Shown: one piece after another, positions 8,830 through 16,353 of the stretch
How the letters are laid out: each line of letters opens with the position of its first letter
Numbering within the stretch: position 1 is the stretch's first letter
Assembly: GCF_019969845.1 (NCBI RefSeq)
Contig: NZ_JAHXYR010000006.1
Span: 124,001 to 188,000 of the forward strand
Reading direction: 5' to 3'
Source of the DNA: Sphingobacterium sp. GVS05A
Lineage (GTDB): Bacteria; Bacteroidota; Bacteroidia; Sphingobacteriales; Sphingobacteriaceae
Length of the DNA stretch: 64,000 bases
The notes under the pieces: generated by a model
The model's database searches: none
Seen by the model: the letters and a program-made list of their open reading frames with translations, nothing else
What the model was told of the DNA's origin: nothing
Translations under genes and position numbers: made by a program

Positions 8830-10383
8830 ATGAAAACAAAGATTTTAGCACTATTACTTTTGTCAGCCACCTTAGGGGGATGTAGTAAATTTCTGGAGGA
8901 AAAACCTTTGGCAGAAGTTGCATTAGATCAGCATTTTAAAAATCTATATGATGTACAGGCTGCAATGGCAGGGATGTACAGTGGATTTCAGATAGAAATG
9001 ATTGGCGTAGGTAATGCAAAAGATAATTTTTTGGAGAAATACTTGTATTGGGGAGAATATCGGTCGGATAATTTTGACCGGGCCATTAGTTATACCAAAG
9101 ATTTTATTGATGAGATTGTATTAAATGGTATTACTCCGACTAATCAATTTTCAGACTGGAGTGGTTTGTACAACATTATCGGAAGAGCCAATCTGAATAT
9201 TAAATATATTCCTCAGGCGGCTAAATTAGATAGCCGGATTACACCACAAATGGTTGATGATTATTTAGCACAATGTTATGCCCTCCGGGCAATGTGTTAT
9301 TTCTACCTGGTTCGCGTATGGGGAGATGCTCCGATATGGTTGGAACCTTATGAGGATCTTAACCAGCCGGCATCACGCCTAAGGGACAAAAAGGAAAAGA
9401 TCATGGATGAAGTGATTATTCCTGATCTGGCAAAAGCATATGCTCAGGTGGATAAGGATGCCAAAAACCCACTATGGACGATCGGTAGTGCAGGGATATG
9501 TGCCATGATGGCCGATGTTTATATGTGGAAGAAAGATTATCCGAATGCGAAGATATGGATCGAAAAATTGTTTTTGGCCAAATCTCCTACCGGTGCGAGC
9601 TATGCGGGTACCAATGAGAAAAATTTGCAGGACGCTGCCACCTGGAAGGCAATTTTCACTGGGCCATTGAATAGTAAGGAAGCCATTTGGAGTATACATT
9701 GGGATTATACGAAAAACGGATGTGCTTGTATGCAGACCTCATGGGCCCCCAATAATAAACCTATTGTTGTCGACGAAACAGCATGGACGGATTTGTTCCA
9801 ACCCCAGACGACCGGCACACCAAGTCCTGATATTCGTCCGCAACAGACTCTTGATGTCTACTACGGTTTACCGAATAACAAGCGCGACCGCTTTATTAAA
9901 TGGTACCCTACCAGTGCGACACCGACCAAAGAAGATCCTTGGCCGGCAACCAATCAAATGCTTCCGGTCTATTTGACGATCTATAGATTGGCTGATATTT
10001 ACCTCTTGTATGCTGAAGCTTTAAATGGGTTGGGAGACAAGGCAAATGCCTTAAAATACCTCAATTTTGTGCGCAAACGTGCCAATCTGCCAGAGTATGA
10101 AGCGAGTAATCCTGATTTGGCAACTGCTTATCAGTTAGAAACAGCGATTTTAAACGAACGTCGCATGGAACTTTATGGTGAAGGAAAGCGCTGGTTTGAT
10201 CTCGTGCGTACCGGCCGTGTAAAAGAAGTGATGGATCCTATTCTAAAACGTAGACAAGAGGATGCCGGAAATTTAGACAAACCGGGATTTCTGGATCCAC
10301 AAAGAAGAGTGTATTGGCCTGTTCATCGAAATGTGTTAAACTCCAATACGCTATTGGTTCAAAATCCGGGGTATACCGATTAA
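8830..10383 (+). CDS. SusD/RagB-family surface glycan-binding lipoprotein (locus 1)
   Basis: 517 residues. Lipoprotein signal with the cysteine in TLGGCSKFLEEKPL. Helical TPR-like N-terminal half (YLAQCYALRAMCYFYLVRVWGD is the usual SusD helix) and the C-terminal SusD signature RRMELYGEGKRWFDLVRTG followed by VYWPVHRNVLNSN and NPGYTD. It forms the lid on the SusC barrel and binds the glycan outside the cell. It directly follows SusC, and the lipoprotein gene downstream starts four bases after its stop. Confidence 0.95.
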   Translation: MKTKILALLLLSATLGGCSKFLEEKPLAEVALDQHFKNLYDVQAAMAGMYSGFQIEMIGVGNAKDNFLEKYLYWGEYRSDNFDRAISYTKDFIDEIVLNGITPTNQFSDWSGLYNIIGRANLNIKYIPQAAKLDSRITPQMVDDYLAQCYALRAMCYFYLVRVWGDAPIWLEPYEDLNQPASRLRDKKEKIMDEVIIPDLAKAYAQVDKDAKNPLWTIGSAGICAMMADVYMWKKDYPNAKIWIEKLFLAKSPTGASYAGTNEKNLQDAATWKAIFTGPLNSKEAIWSIHWDYTKNGCACMQTSWAPNNKPIVVDETAWTDLFQPQTTGTPSPDIRPQQTLDVYYGLPNNKRDRFIKWYPTSATPTKEDPWPATNQMLPVYLTIYRLADIYLLYAEALNGLGDKANALKYLNFVRKRANLPEYEASNPDLATAYQLETAILNERRMELYGEGKRWFDLVRTGRVKEVMDPILKRRQEDAGNLDKPGFLDPQRRVYWPVHRNVLNSNTLLVQNPGYTD

Positions 10384-10386
10384 TAG

Positions 10387-11163
10387 ATGAATATAAATCA
10401 GAGAGTCATGAAAGGAATATGTAATATAAAATGGGCACAATGTATGGTTATCGCAGCAAGTTTGCTGCTGACAGGCTGCTCGCTTTTCGATTTGGAATTA
10501 CAGGAAAATTACGATTACAAACATAAAACACTGGATCCCAATATTGGCATCAGTGCACGTAAATTTTTAGAAAATCGTTCCTATGAAACTACAGAGAATC
10601 CATCGGATACGATCTTTAAATGGATGCGTAAAGGATTGGAGTATGCTGGTATCGGTCTTGAGGAATTGGATAAAACGGATCGCACATTTATCTTTTTACA
10701 CAATGACGCGATAAAGACATGGGATACAAAAACAAAAAAGGTAACTGCTGGACTTTTCTTCGATGTTCCTATTGTCACTGGGGTAGATGGTACAGGCAAG
10801 CCTATCACCAGACCAGCTACGAAATGGGAAGATTATAACCGCGATGATGTTCGCAATTATTTTCTTTATCTCATTTTACAAGGAAATTACAACTTTGATA
10901 AATTGACTATATCCAATGTCAAAGCCAAAACATTGCTTCCGGTAAATACAGTGGCAAGCAAAAGCTCCCTGTTGGGTTACATGAACGAAGGGAAAGGTTT
11001 TAATCAGGAGGGTGTGATGTATCTAAAACTGGTCAATAACAATGATCTGGCGCCGATTCAGATCAACGATAAAACAACCAATAGATCTGGTGGTTACGTG
11101 ACAACAAATGGCGTGGTCCATGTTTTTGGATCCAAAGGAAATACCACAGTATATCCTTTTTAA
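10387..11163 (+). CDS. Surface lipoprotein, possibly fasciclin-like
   Basis: 258 residues with a lipobox (LLLTGC) after a long N region; an internal ATG at 10408 is an equally good start. The segment DRTFIFLHNDAIKTW and the end GGYVTTNGVVHVFGSKGNTTVYPF resemble the two conserved boxes of fasciclin (FAS1) domains, which occur in lipoproteins of Bacteroidota glycan loci, but the match is weak. It lies between SusD and the lyase in the same transcript, so a surface glycan-binding role is the likely one. I cannot assign a more exact function. Confidence 0.6.
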   Translation: MNINQRVMKGICNIKWAQCMVIAASLLLTGCSLFDLELQENYDYKHKTLDPNIGISARKFLENRSYETTENPSDTIFKWMRKGLEYAGIGLEELDKTDRTFIFLHNDAIKTWDTKTKKVTAGLFFDVPIVTGVDGTGKPITRPATKWEDYNRDDVRNYFLYLILQGNYNFDKLTISNVKAKTLLPVNTVASKSSLLGYMNEGKGFNQEGVMYLKLVNNNDLAPIQINDKTTNRSGGYVTTNGVVHVFGSKGNTTVYPF

Positions 11164-11203
11164 CTACTGAGGCACAAAATGAACCTTATAAACAAATGTA
11201 AAT

Positions 11204-12667
11204 ATGATGAGAAACTTTTCAGTATTATCCGCTTTATCACTTTTATTAGTGATGGGGAGTAGCTGTGAAAAACCAGCTGCGGTAAAATTGCAACTAAATG
11301 GTATCGCCTGTCTACAATGCCATACCATTCAATCAGCGGCTGATCTGCAGGCCTTAAGTCTCCAGCCGGGCGATACCGTGATTATGAAATCTGGCGACTG
11401 GACAAACCAGGAACTAACATTCAACGCGCAGGGAACAAGTCAACAACCCATTGTACTGCTGGCTGAACAACCTGGAACGGTACTTATGAAAGGCACTTCT
11501 TCTGTTAGTATCACCGGAAAATGGCTTGTGGTCAGTGGTCTTGTCTTCCAAAATGGATATACCTCTGGAAAAAACGTGGTTGATTTCACGTCTTCTTCTT
11601 CAAATTGTCGGTTGACAAATACGGCTATTGTGGACTATAATCCACCTACAGCGACTACTGATTATAGATGGGTCTCCATTAACGGATCAAATCATCGTAT
11701 TGATCATTGTTATCTCAAAGGCAAAGCTCATCAGGGCCCTACAATGGTTGTGTGGGGAACGAGCAAAACGATGAAACATCGGATCGATCACAATTTCTTT
11801 GGGGAACGGGCAGAGCTACCGAATAACGGCGGCGAAACCATCCGTATCGGAACAAGTGACTGGTCCATGACAAGTGCATTCACGACGATTGAAGATAATA
11901 TTTTTCAACGTTGCAACGGTGAAACTGAAATTATCTCGAACAAAATGGGCGGCGATACCATTCGCAATAATTTCTTCCACGAGAGCGAAGGGACGCTATG
12001 TTTGAGACATGGAAATGGTTCTGCTGTTTACGGCAACTATTTTGTCGGTAACGGCAATAGTGCAGCTGGTGGTATCCGGATCATCGGAGAGGATCATATT
12101 GTCTATAATAATTACTTCCAAAATATGGCGGGAACAGGACAAAAAGCACCTTTGGCTATCATGGATGGTGTACCTAATTCACCGTTAAGTGGTTACTATC
12201 AAGTAAAACGTGTGAAGGTGGTGGCCAATACGATGATCAAATGTAAACAGTCATTCGACATCGGTTCGGGAAAAGGGGGAAACAGTCGCACCTTGCCACC
12301 AACAGATGGACATATCGCCAATAATGTGGTGTCGCAAGCTTCGACATCAACCATGCTGACCTTTACCGATCAACCCGTTAATTTTACTTACCAAGGAAAT
12401 ATCGTGTATGATGTGCCAACGAGCCAACAGCTTCCGACGGGGTTCATCCGTCAGAATCCAAAATATACATTGACAACTGATGGAATCTATGAGCCCACCA
12501 GTACCAGTCCGGTGTTGGGTGCTTTTGTTGGTAATTATCCTTTTGCTACCGCAGCGGATGCTGGTGCTCCAAAATTGGACGCCAAACATCGGGATTTATT
12601 GAAAGCACAGAATATCGGTCCGGGATTTATGACGGGTCTAGGGAGCAGTCTGGTAATAAATCCTTAA
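11204..12667 (+). CDS. Polysaccharide lyase family 6-like (chondroitinase-B/alginate lyase type), lipoprotein or secreted
   Basis: 487 residues. N-terminal signal with a lipobox-like MGSSC. A right-handed beta-helix follows, with repeated NNxF turns. The PL6 hallmark blocks are visible: NNGGETIRIGTS, NGETEIISNKMGGDTIRNN (Lys expected as the base) and SEGTLCLRHGN (Arg expected as the acid). PL6 enzymes cleave alginate or dermatan/chondroitin sulfate by beta-elimination, giving the unsaturated uronyl ends that the GH105 enzyme of this locus would remove. Last gene of the first locus; a terminator hairpin follows at 12690. Confidence 0.85.
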   Translation: MMRNFSVLSALSLLLVMGSSCEKPAAVKLQLNGIACLQCHTIQSAADLQALSLQPGDTVIMKSGDWTNQELTFNAQGTSQQPIVLLAEQPGTVLMKGTSSVSITGKWLVVSGLVFQNGYTSGKNVVDFTSSSSNCRLTNTAIVDYNPPTATTDYRWVSINGSNHRIDHCYLKGKAHQGPTMVVWGTSKTMKHRIDHNFFGERAELPNNGGETIRIGTSDWSMTSAFTTIEDNIFQRCNGETEIISNKMGGDTIRNNFFHESEGTLCLRHGNGSAVYGNYFVGNGNSAAGGIRIIGEDHIVYNNYFQNMAGTGQKAPLAIMDGVPNSPLSGYYQVKRVKVVANTMIKCKQSFDIGSGKGGNSRTLPPTDGHIANNVVSQASTSTMLTFTDQPVNFTYQGNIVYDVPTSQQLPTGFIRQNPKYTLTTDGIYEPTSTSPVLGAFVGNYPFATAADAGAPKLDAKHRDLLKAQNIGPGFMTGLGSSLVINP

Positions 12668-12689
12668 TTGATTCTAAATATTGTTTTAT

Positions 12690-12724
12690 GGGGCTATCCA
12701 AAAAGGTTGGATAGTCCCTTTTTT
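12690..12724 (+). terminator. Rho-independent terminator after locus 1
   Basis: GGGCTATCCA and TGGATAGTCCC form a stem with an A-rich loop, followed by six T residues, 23 bases after the PL6 stop codon. Confidence 0.85.
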
Positions 12725-12747
12725 ATGCGATTTTATACGTATATCTC

Positions 12748-12810
12748 GAAAGCAGGATTGTACATAATTTCCTGTTTTTGGTCAACACAAACACAACAGA
12801 TCCTGCTTTC
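12748..12810. repeat. Perfect 11-bp inverted repeat with a 41-base loop
   Basis: GAAAGCAGGAT (12748-12758) and ATCCTGCTTTC (12800-12810) are exact reverse complements in the gene-free stretch after locus 1. Nothing between them looks coding. It may be a degraded element end, a small RNA hairpin or a recombination scar. Confidence 0.5.
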
Positions 12811-12989
12811 CCGTAAACAGCCCCATTAACGCCATTTTAGATGATTGCGCTAACTGCCAGATTAGGGCATAAAAAATCAGATAAACATTAAAATGAGAAC
12901 ATACTAATACCAAATTATTCCTAAAAACAATTCTTTATCAGTTTTTAGACAGTAATCAGTCATTGTTTATTCAGTCTATACTGAGTAAT

Positions 12990-13022
12990 CACTGAACAAG
13001 CACTGAACGAGCACTGAACAAG
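12990..13022. repeat. Tandem 11-bp repeat, three units
   Basis: CACTGAACAAG, CACTGAACGAG and CACTGAACAAG lie head to tail; the preceding bases (CTGAGTAAT) look like a decayed further unit. The whole interval 12668-13283 otherwise shows only AT-rich non-coding sequence and the terminator and inverted repeat listed separately. Confidence 0.8.
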
Positions 13023-13283
13023 TATTGTCAAAAGGCCTAATTTGGTTACTATTTGATCATGGTTTGCTGCACTTAAAATTATAAAAGAAAAAGCTACGCT
13101 GCACAGGTTTATATTTATCTAAATATTTGTATTAATAATACTTATTTGTGGATAAACTACTCAAATAATTAAATCAAAAGGTATGCAGGGTCCGATTTCT
13201 CACTGGATTGGAGGTTGTTCCATTTGATGATGGGAAAGGGCCATAAACTCTTGCAATCATAGATATGCAAGTTTGGTTAATTT

Positions 13284-13784
13284 TCATTTATATTTTTTAA
13301 CGGGCTTTGGAGAATGCTTTTTTCGGTATTCTTTATAATTTCCATGCTTTTCGTATTCGAGTGTACCTTCCTCACAGTAGCTACTGAGATAAACAGAAAA
13401 TTTATTGCTTTGCCCCTTGTTGGCATTCAGCTGTTGGATGATATCAGAAACACGACGGGGTATTTCGAAAAAATTGGAATTATAAACAAGATCATCCAGT
13501 TCTTTCGTCAGGTCAATACGACGCTTTGACTCAGGAGGAATATTGTAGAGCGGTGTTAAATCTATTTGTTTTTTGAATATAGTATGTGGTTGAATTTTTA
13601 AGGCGCGGCAGATCAGGATAAAGTTATTCAGTGAGGCACCTTTTCCTTTTTCAACAGCTGCTATTGTGTTGGTGGTTAATCCCGTCATATTGGCTACATC
13701 TTTAAGTGTGTAGTATAATTTTTCACGTTGAATGCGCAATTGCTCGCCAATTTCTTCCAGTATATTCTCATTGATATCTCCCAT
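13284..13784 (-). CDS. XRE-family helix-turn-helix regulator
   Basis: 166 residues. The N-terminal third is a classic HTH_3 domain: IGEQLRIQREKLYYTLKDVA, then MTGLTTNTIAAVEKGKG and LNNFILICRALKI. The C-terminal 90 residues are basic and low in recognisable motifs, ending KKHSPKPVKKYK. It is transcribed away from the repeat array on its right, with a very AT-rich upstream region (13785-13860). It could control the array, itself, or have no link to either; proximity is the only evidence. Confidence 0.85.
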   Translation of the reverse strand: MGDINENILEEIGEQLRIQREKLYYTLKDVANMTGLTTNTIAAVEKGKGASLNNFILICRALKIQPHTIFKKQIDLTPLYNIPPESKRRIDLTKELDDLVYNSNFFEIPRRVSDIIQQLNANKGQSNKFSVYLSSYCEEGTLEYEKHGNYKEYRKKHSPKPVKKYK

Positions 13785-14285
13785 AATACAAATGGAAAAC
13801 TTATTTGCGCATTTTTAGAATAATAATATTTGTATTTTTATTTGTGCAAATGAATATTTATTTTTATTTTTGTTTAAACGAGAGCCGATAACTAAATATA
13901 AGCTACAACAACAGCATTGAAGACGAGTGTCGGACTGTTGCTGCAGGAATAAAATCTAAAGAATGAGAAAATTAAGTATTAAAAATATCGCAAAGTCTCC
14001 AGAATAAAATTGATTTCTATTTGATAGACTTGTATCTAGCATCCTATGTTGATAACCCCTATTATTGACTTGTAACTGCCATTCAAAGCATAGGATTAAT
14101 AAAAAATAAAATAATTTGAATAGTTAAAATAGACTCCCTGTTGAGTTTGTTTAAGGTCTGTTTGCGCAAAAATAAAGTAATTATTTTGCGTGAGGGATGT
14201 TCTTTGACTTATTGGTATTGAAAAAGGAAGATATAAGAATATAGGCTGATCAGATGTATTGTTGATCGGTTTGATTAGGATAGGA
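13785..14285. other. AT-rich intergenic stretch between the XRE gene and the first guide-RNA module
   Basis: No gene of usual size. It holds the upstream region of the XRE gene, a leader-like AACTAAATATAAG at about 13891, a 14-codon ORF at 13962-14006 (MRKLSIKNIAKSPE) that may be a remnant, two direct copies of GACTTGTAnCT about 41 bases apart (near 14025 and 14066) and an 8-bp inverted repeat ATCCTATG/CATAGGAT (14041-14048 and 14089-14096). A promoter for the guide RNAs should lie here but no convincing -33/-7 pair was found. Confidence 0.5.
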
Positions 14286-14365
14286 GGCATCTTGTTATGC
14301 CGTAGGGTGAGCGCAATGGCGACTCACTAAATACCCCTTTTAAGAAAATGCTGGTTATACACAAT
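14286..14365 (+). ncRNA. tracrRNA-like module 1, continuous with the first repeat
   Basis: The + strand folds into GGCAT/ATGCC (14286-14290 with 14297-14301, six-base loop) and GTGAG/CTCAC (14307-14311 with 14323-14327). Next comes ATACCCCTTTT (14331-14341), which can pair with the repeat segment AAAAGUAGGGUAU, leaving a two-base UA bulge, i.e. an anti-repeat. After a tight turn it runs into GGTTATACACAAT (14353-14365), the 3' end of a repeat, so tracrRNA and crRNA handle are fused as in a natural single guide. A near-identical copy lies at 15014. Cas12f enzymes are known to need a structured tracrRNA with an anti-repeat; here that role is inferred from complementarity. Confidence 0.72.
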
Positions 14366-14395
14366 GTTAATTAATTTTTTAACAGTGCTACGTTG

Positions 14396-15003
14396 GACGT
14401 TAATGATTTCAAGATGTAGGGTATACACAATGCTGATGTACAGTGCTTTACTATTGCCTTGGGATGTCGGTAATATGAAAATGTAGGGGATACGCAACCA
14501 TGTAACTGTCTAACACCGCATCTGAGAGATGCCGATGATATCAAAATGAAGGGTATACACAACTGGGCCTCTGGGATATATTTTAAATCATATAATGTTG
14601 ATGACCTCATAGCGTAGGGTATAAACAACAGAGTCTTGTGGCTGTGTTTTCTGATGCCGAATGTTGGTGATATCAAAAATGTAGGATATACACAGCGTTA
14701 CAGTTATTGCTCTTTTGTTTTTACTGATGCTGATGCTCTCAAAATGCAGGGTTTACAACTAATGGATTACGATTTGCTCATCCTTAGGAGATGTTGACGA
14801 TTCAAAAAATATAGGGTATGGACAATCACCATAAATTTAGTCAAACTTTTCGTTGAGGATGGTGATTATCTCAAAAAGTAGGGTATTGACAATTATATTT
14901 GTTTTGCGATAACCCGGTTGCTGATGATCTCAGAATTTAGAGTATATGCAACTAGCTCGTGGGCTACTACTGTTTTTTTGAGTGATACTAGGATTTTCAA
15001 AAT
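14396..15003 (+). CRISPR. Degenerate CRISPR-like array 1 (nine clear repeats plus one decayed)
   Basis: Repeats, mostly 36 bp, start at 14396, 14463, 14528, 14594, 14660, 14726, 14790, 14858 and 14917, a period of about 66. The consensus begins GATGTTGATGATCTC, has an A-run, and ends GTAGGGTATACACAAC; the 3' half is the better conserved. Spacers are 29-31 nt (one of 23), all different in sequence. A tenth, decayed repeat (about 14984-15003) is cut off by the second tracrRNA-like module. The repeat 3' end ACACAAC sits before each spacer on the + strand, the orientation expected for a Cas12 handle. No cas1/cas2 is nearby, so the array is probably no longer growing. Confidence 0.8.
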
Positions 15004-15013
15004 TATATATAGA

Positions 15014-15091
15014 GGCAGCTTGTTATGCCGTAGGGTGAGCGCATTGGTGACTCACTAAATACCCTTTTTATAAAATATTGGTTTACATTCT
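15014..15091 (+). ncRNA. tracrRNA-like module 2 (duplicate of module 1)
   Basis: The first 50 bases match module 1 with only a few substitutions: GGCA/TGCC stem (15014-15017, 15026-15029), GTGAG/CTCAC stem (15035-15039, 15051-15055), then the anti-repeat ATACCCTTTTT (15059-15069). The substitutions leave both stems intact: the closing pair of stem 1 is lost but the other pairs remain, and loop bases vary. The following repeat-like end (GGTTTACATTC) has drifted further from ACACAAC than in module 1. Conservation of stems but not of loops argues for a functional RNA. Confidence 0.7.
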
Positions 15092-15130
15092 ACGCTATGT
15101 TATTGATTATTATACGATACTAGGAGTTAG

Positions 15131-15396
15131 GATGTTGATGATCTCGAAATCAAGGGTATACACAATAGGTTTTCCGATCTGTCTGTTAAATAACATGATG
15201 TTGATGATCTCAAAAAGTAGGTTATATACAACATCTTATTTGACCATTTAGCGTAGGTCGCAGATGTTGACGATTTAAAAAATATAGGGTATAGATAATC
15301 AGCTTAAATTTAGGCAAACTTTTCGTTGAGGGTGGGGATGACCCCAAAATACAGGGGATACACAACTGGAACGCGTCACGCCAATACCTCCCGCTC
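15131..15396 (+). CRISPR. Degenerate CRISPR-like array 2 (four repeats)
   Basis: Repeats at 15131-15166, 15197-15232, 15263-15299 and 15331-15366 with spacers of 30-31 nt, and a last spacer-length sequence up to about 15396. The repeat at 15263 shares a one-base insertion with the repeat at 14790, and the spacers after these two are near-identical (both contain CAAACTTTTCGTTGAG), so arrays 1 and 2 arose by a segmental duplication that included the tracrRNA-like module. The last spacer (from 15367) is much richer in GC than the rest. Confidence 0.78.
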
Positions 15397-15434
15397 AATA
15401 CCAATAAGTTTTTATAACCATATAACGATTTACA

Positions 15435-15491
15435 CTTACCCAGCTTCGGTTTTCATAAAAATCCGTCAAGTTCCGCCGGAGCTGCGGTAAG
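15435..15491 (+). promoter_or_regulatory. Long imperfect hairpin in the leader of the sigma gene
   Basis: CTTACCCAGCTTC (15435-15447) pairs with GGAGCTGCGGTAAG (15478-15491) over about 13 bp with one bulged base and one wobble or mismatch, around a 30-base loop. It ends 33 bases before the sigma ATG. No T-run follows, so it looks more like a leader structure, operator or RNA-processing site separating the array transcript from the protein genes than a terminator. Confidence 0.45.
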
Positions 15492-15524
15492 TAATTCATC
15501 GCGTACCAATTATAAAAACGAATT

Positions 15525-16337
15525 ATGAAACTACTTCTACTAAACAAGGACATCAAAACTGCTATTGAACACCTTCACAATGGTCATGAAAAAGGACTTA
15601 AATTTTTCTACCAAAAATTCTATACACATTTCCTTTTTCGTGCCCACCGTGCAACCGATGATGAATGTACGGGCGAAAGTATCGTTCAAGAGGCATTTCT
15701 CCGTCTTTGGCTGTTCCGAGAAAATGTGCATTCCGAAACTGAGGTTTTCGAGTTTCTGAAAGTCCAGGTAAAGTCTGCCATTCAGGCTTTTTATCAAAAA
15801 TCACGTAATAGATTTCACCGAAGCTTACTCCGCCTCGACAGCATCGAGGACTATCAGGAGTTTATGCTGGGCTATGAACTCGAAGAGGAAAGCGAAGACG
15901 ATGTGCTTTATATCGAACAGCTGGAATTGGAGAAGAAAAAGAAAATGGATCAGCTCAATGCCGTTCTGCCTAACCTCAATAGCGATCAACAGCTTTTTAT
16001 TCGCCTTTGTCTCAAATATAGTTTTAACTATGAACGTATCGCTTATTATATGGGAAATATATCTGATTATGAGGTTGGTCTACAAATTGAGAAAACAATC
16101 GAATACCTGCGTTCCATCATTCATAGTGAAGAGAAAATGCAGCTCATGGCTAAACCTGTGGAATTTAAATTAAATGGCGAAATGACTGAAGAGGAGGCTG
16201 AAGTCTTCCGCATGCGCTATGAATTACAGTATTCTTTTGACAAGATTTCAGAAGCGTTACAATTGGATGGGGGAGAGGTGCGTACATTATTTATTAATGC
16301 ACATGCAAAAATTAAATCTGCTAAGAAAACGGCATAA
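15525..16337 (+). CDS. ECF-like sigma factor linked to a nuclease-dead Cas12f, with two region-4-like segments
   Basis: 270 residues. Residues about 24-92 match sigma region 2 (YTHFLFRAHRATDDE, then GESIVQEAFLRLWLFRENV and a helix ending at FYQKSRN), the part that binds the core polymerase and opens the -10 region. An acidic linker (about 118-132) leads to a region-4-like helix set (about 142-198, LPNLNSDQQLFIRLCLKYSF...YERIAYYMG) and a second one (about 217-267, TEEEAEVFRMRYELQYSF...KISEAL). Ordinary ECF factors have one region 4 and about 190 residues, so this one is enlarged. No FecR-like anti-sigma gene is adjacent. The stop is 16 bases before the Cas12f-like gene, indicating co-translation; DNA targeting may come from that partner rather than from a -35 element. 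Confidence 0.8.
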   Translation: MKLLLLNKDIKTAIEHLHNGHEKGLKFFYQKFYTHFLFRAHRATDDECTGESIVQEAFLRLWLFRENVHSETEVFEFLKVQVKSAIQAFYQKSRNRFHRSLLRLDSIEDYQEFMLGYELEEESEDDVLYIEQLELEKKKKMDQLNAVLPNLNSDQQLFIRLCLKYSFNYERIAYYMGNISDYEVGLQIEKTIEYLRSIIHSEEKMQLMAKPVEFKLNGEMTEEEAEVFRMRYELQYSFDKISEALQLDGGEVRTLFINAHAKIKSAKKTA

Positions 16338-16353
16338 CTAAACATAAAAAGAT

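Noticed and set aside
13314..13529. A 71-codon plus-strand frame inside the XRE gene
   Set aside because: Hydrophobic shadow of a gene with a clear helix-turn-helix domain on the other strand.
14371..14676. A 101-codon open frame on the minus strand within the array
   Set aside because: Its repeated LCIPY/ILKS pattern is simply the reverse translation of the repeat units, at the repeat spacing; no start context or known family.
14396..15396. An active adaptive CRISPR-Cas system
   Set aside because: Repeats are strongly diverged, no cas1, cas2 or active nuclease is nearby, and spacer drift through duplication is visible.
15222..15404. A 60-codon minus-strand frame across the second array
   Set aside because: Overlaps the repeats and shows the same repeat-derived composition; not a gene.
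15508..15530. Possible target of the orphan guide (18692 onward) in front of the sigma gene, sharing ATTATAAAAA
   Set aside because: The match is about 11 of 12 A/T-rich bases with no extension; expected by chance in AT-rich leaders.
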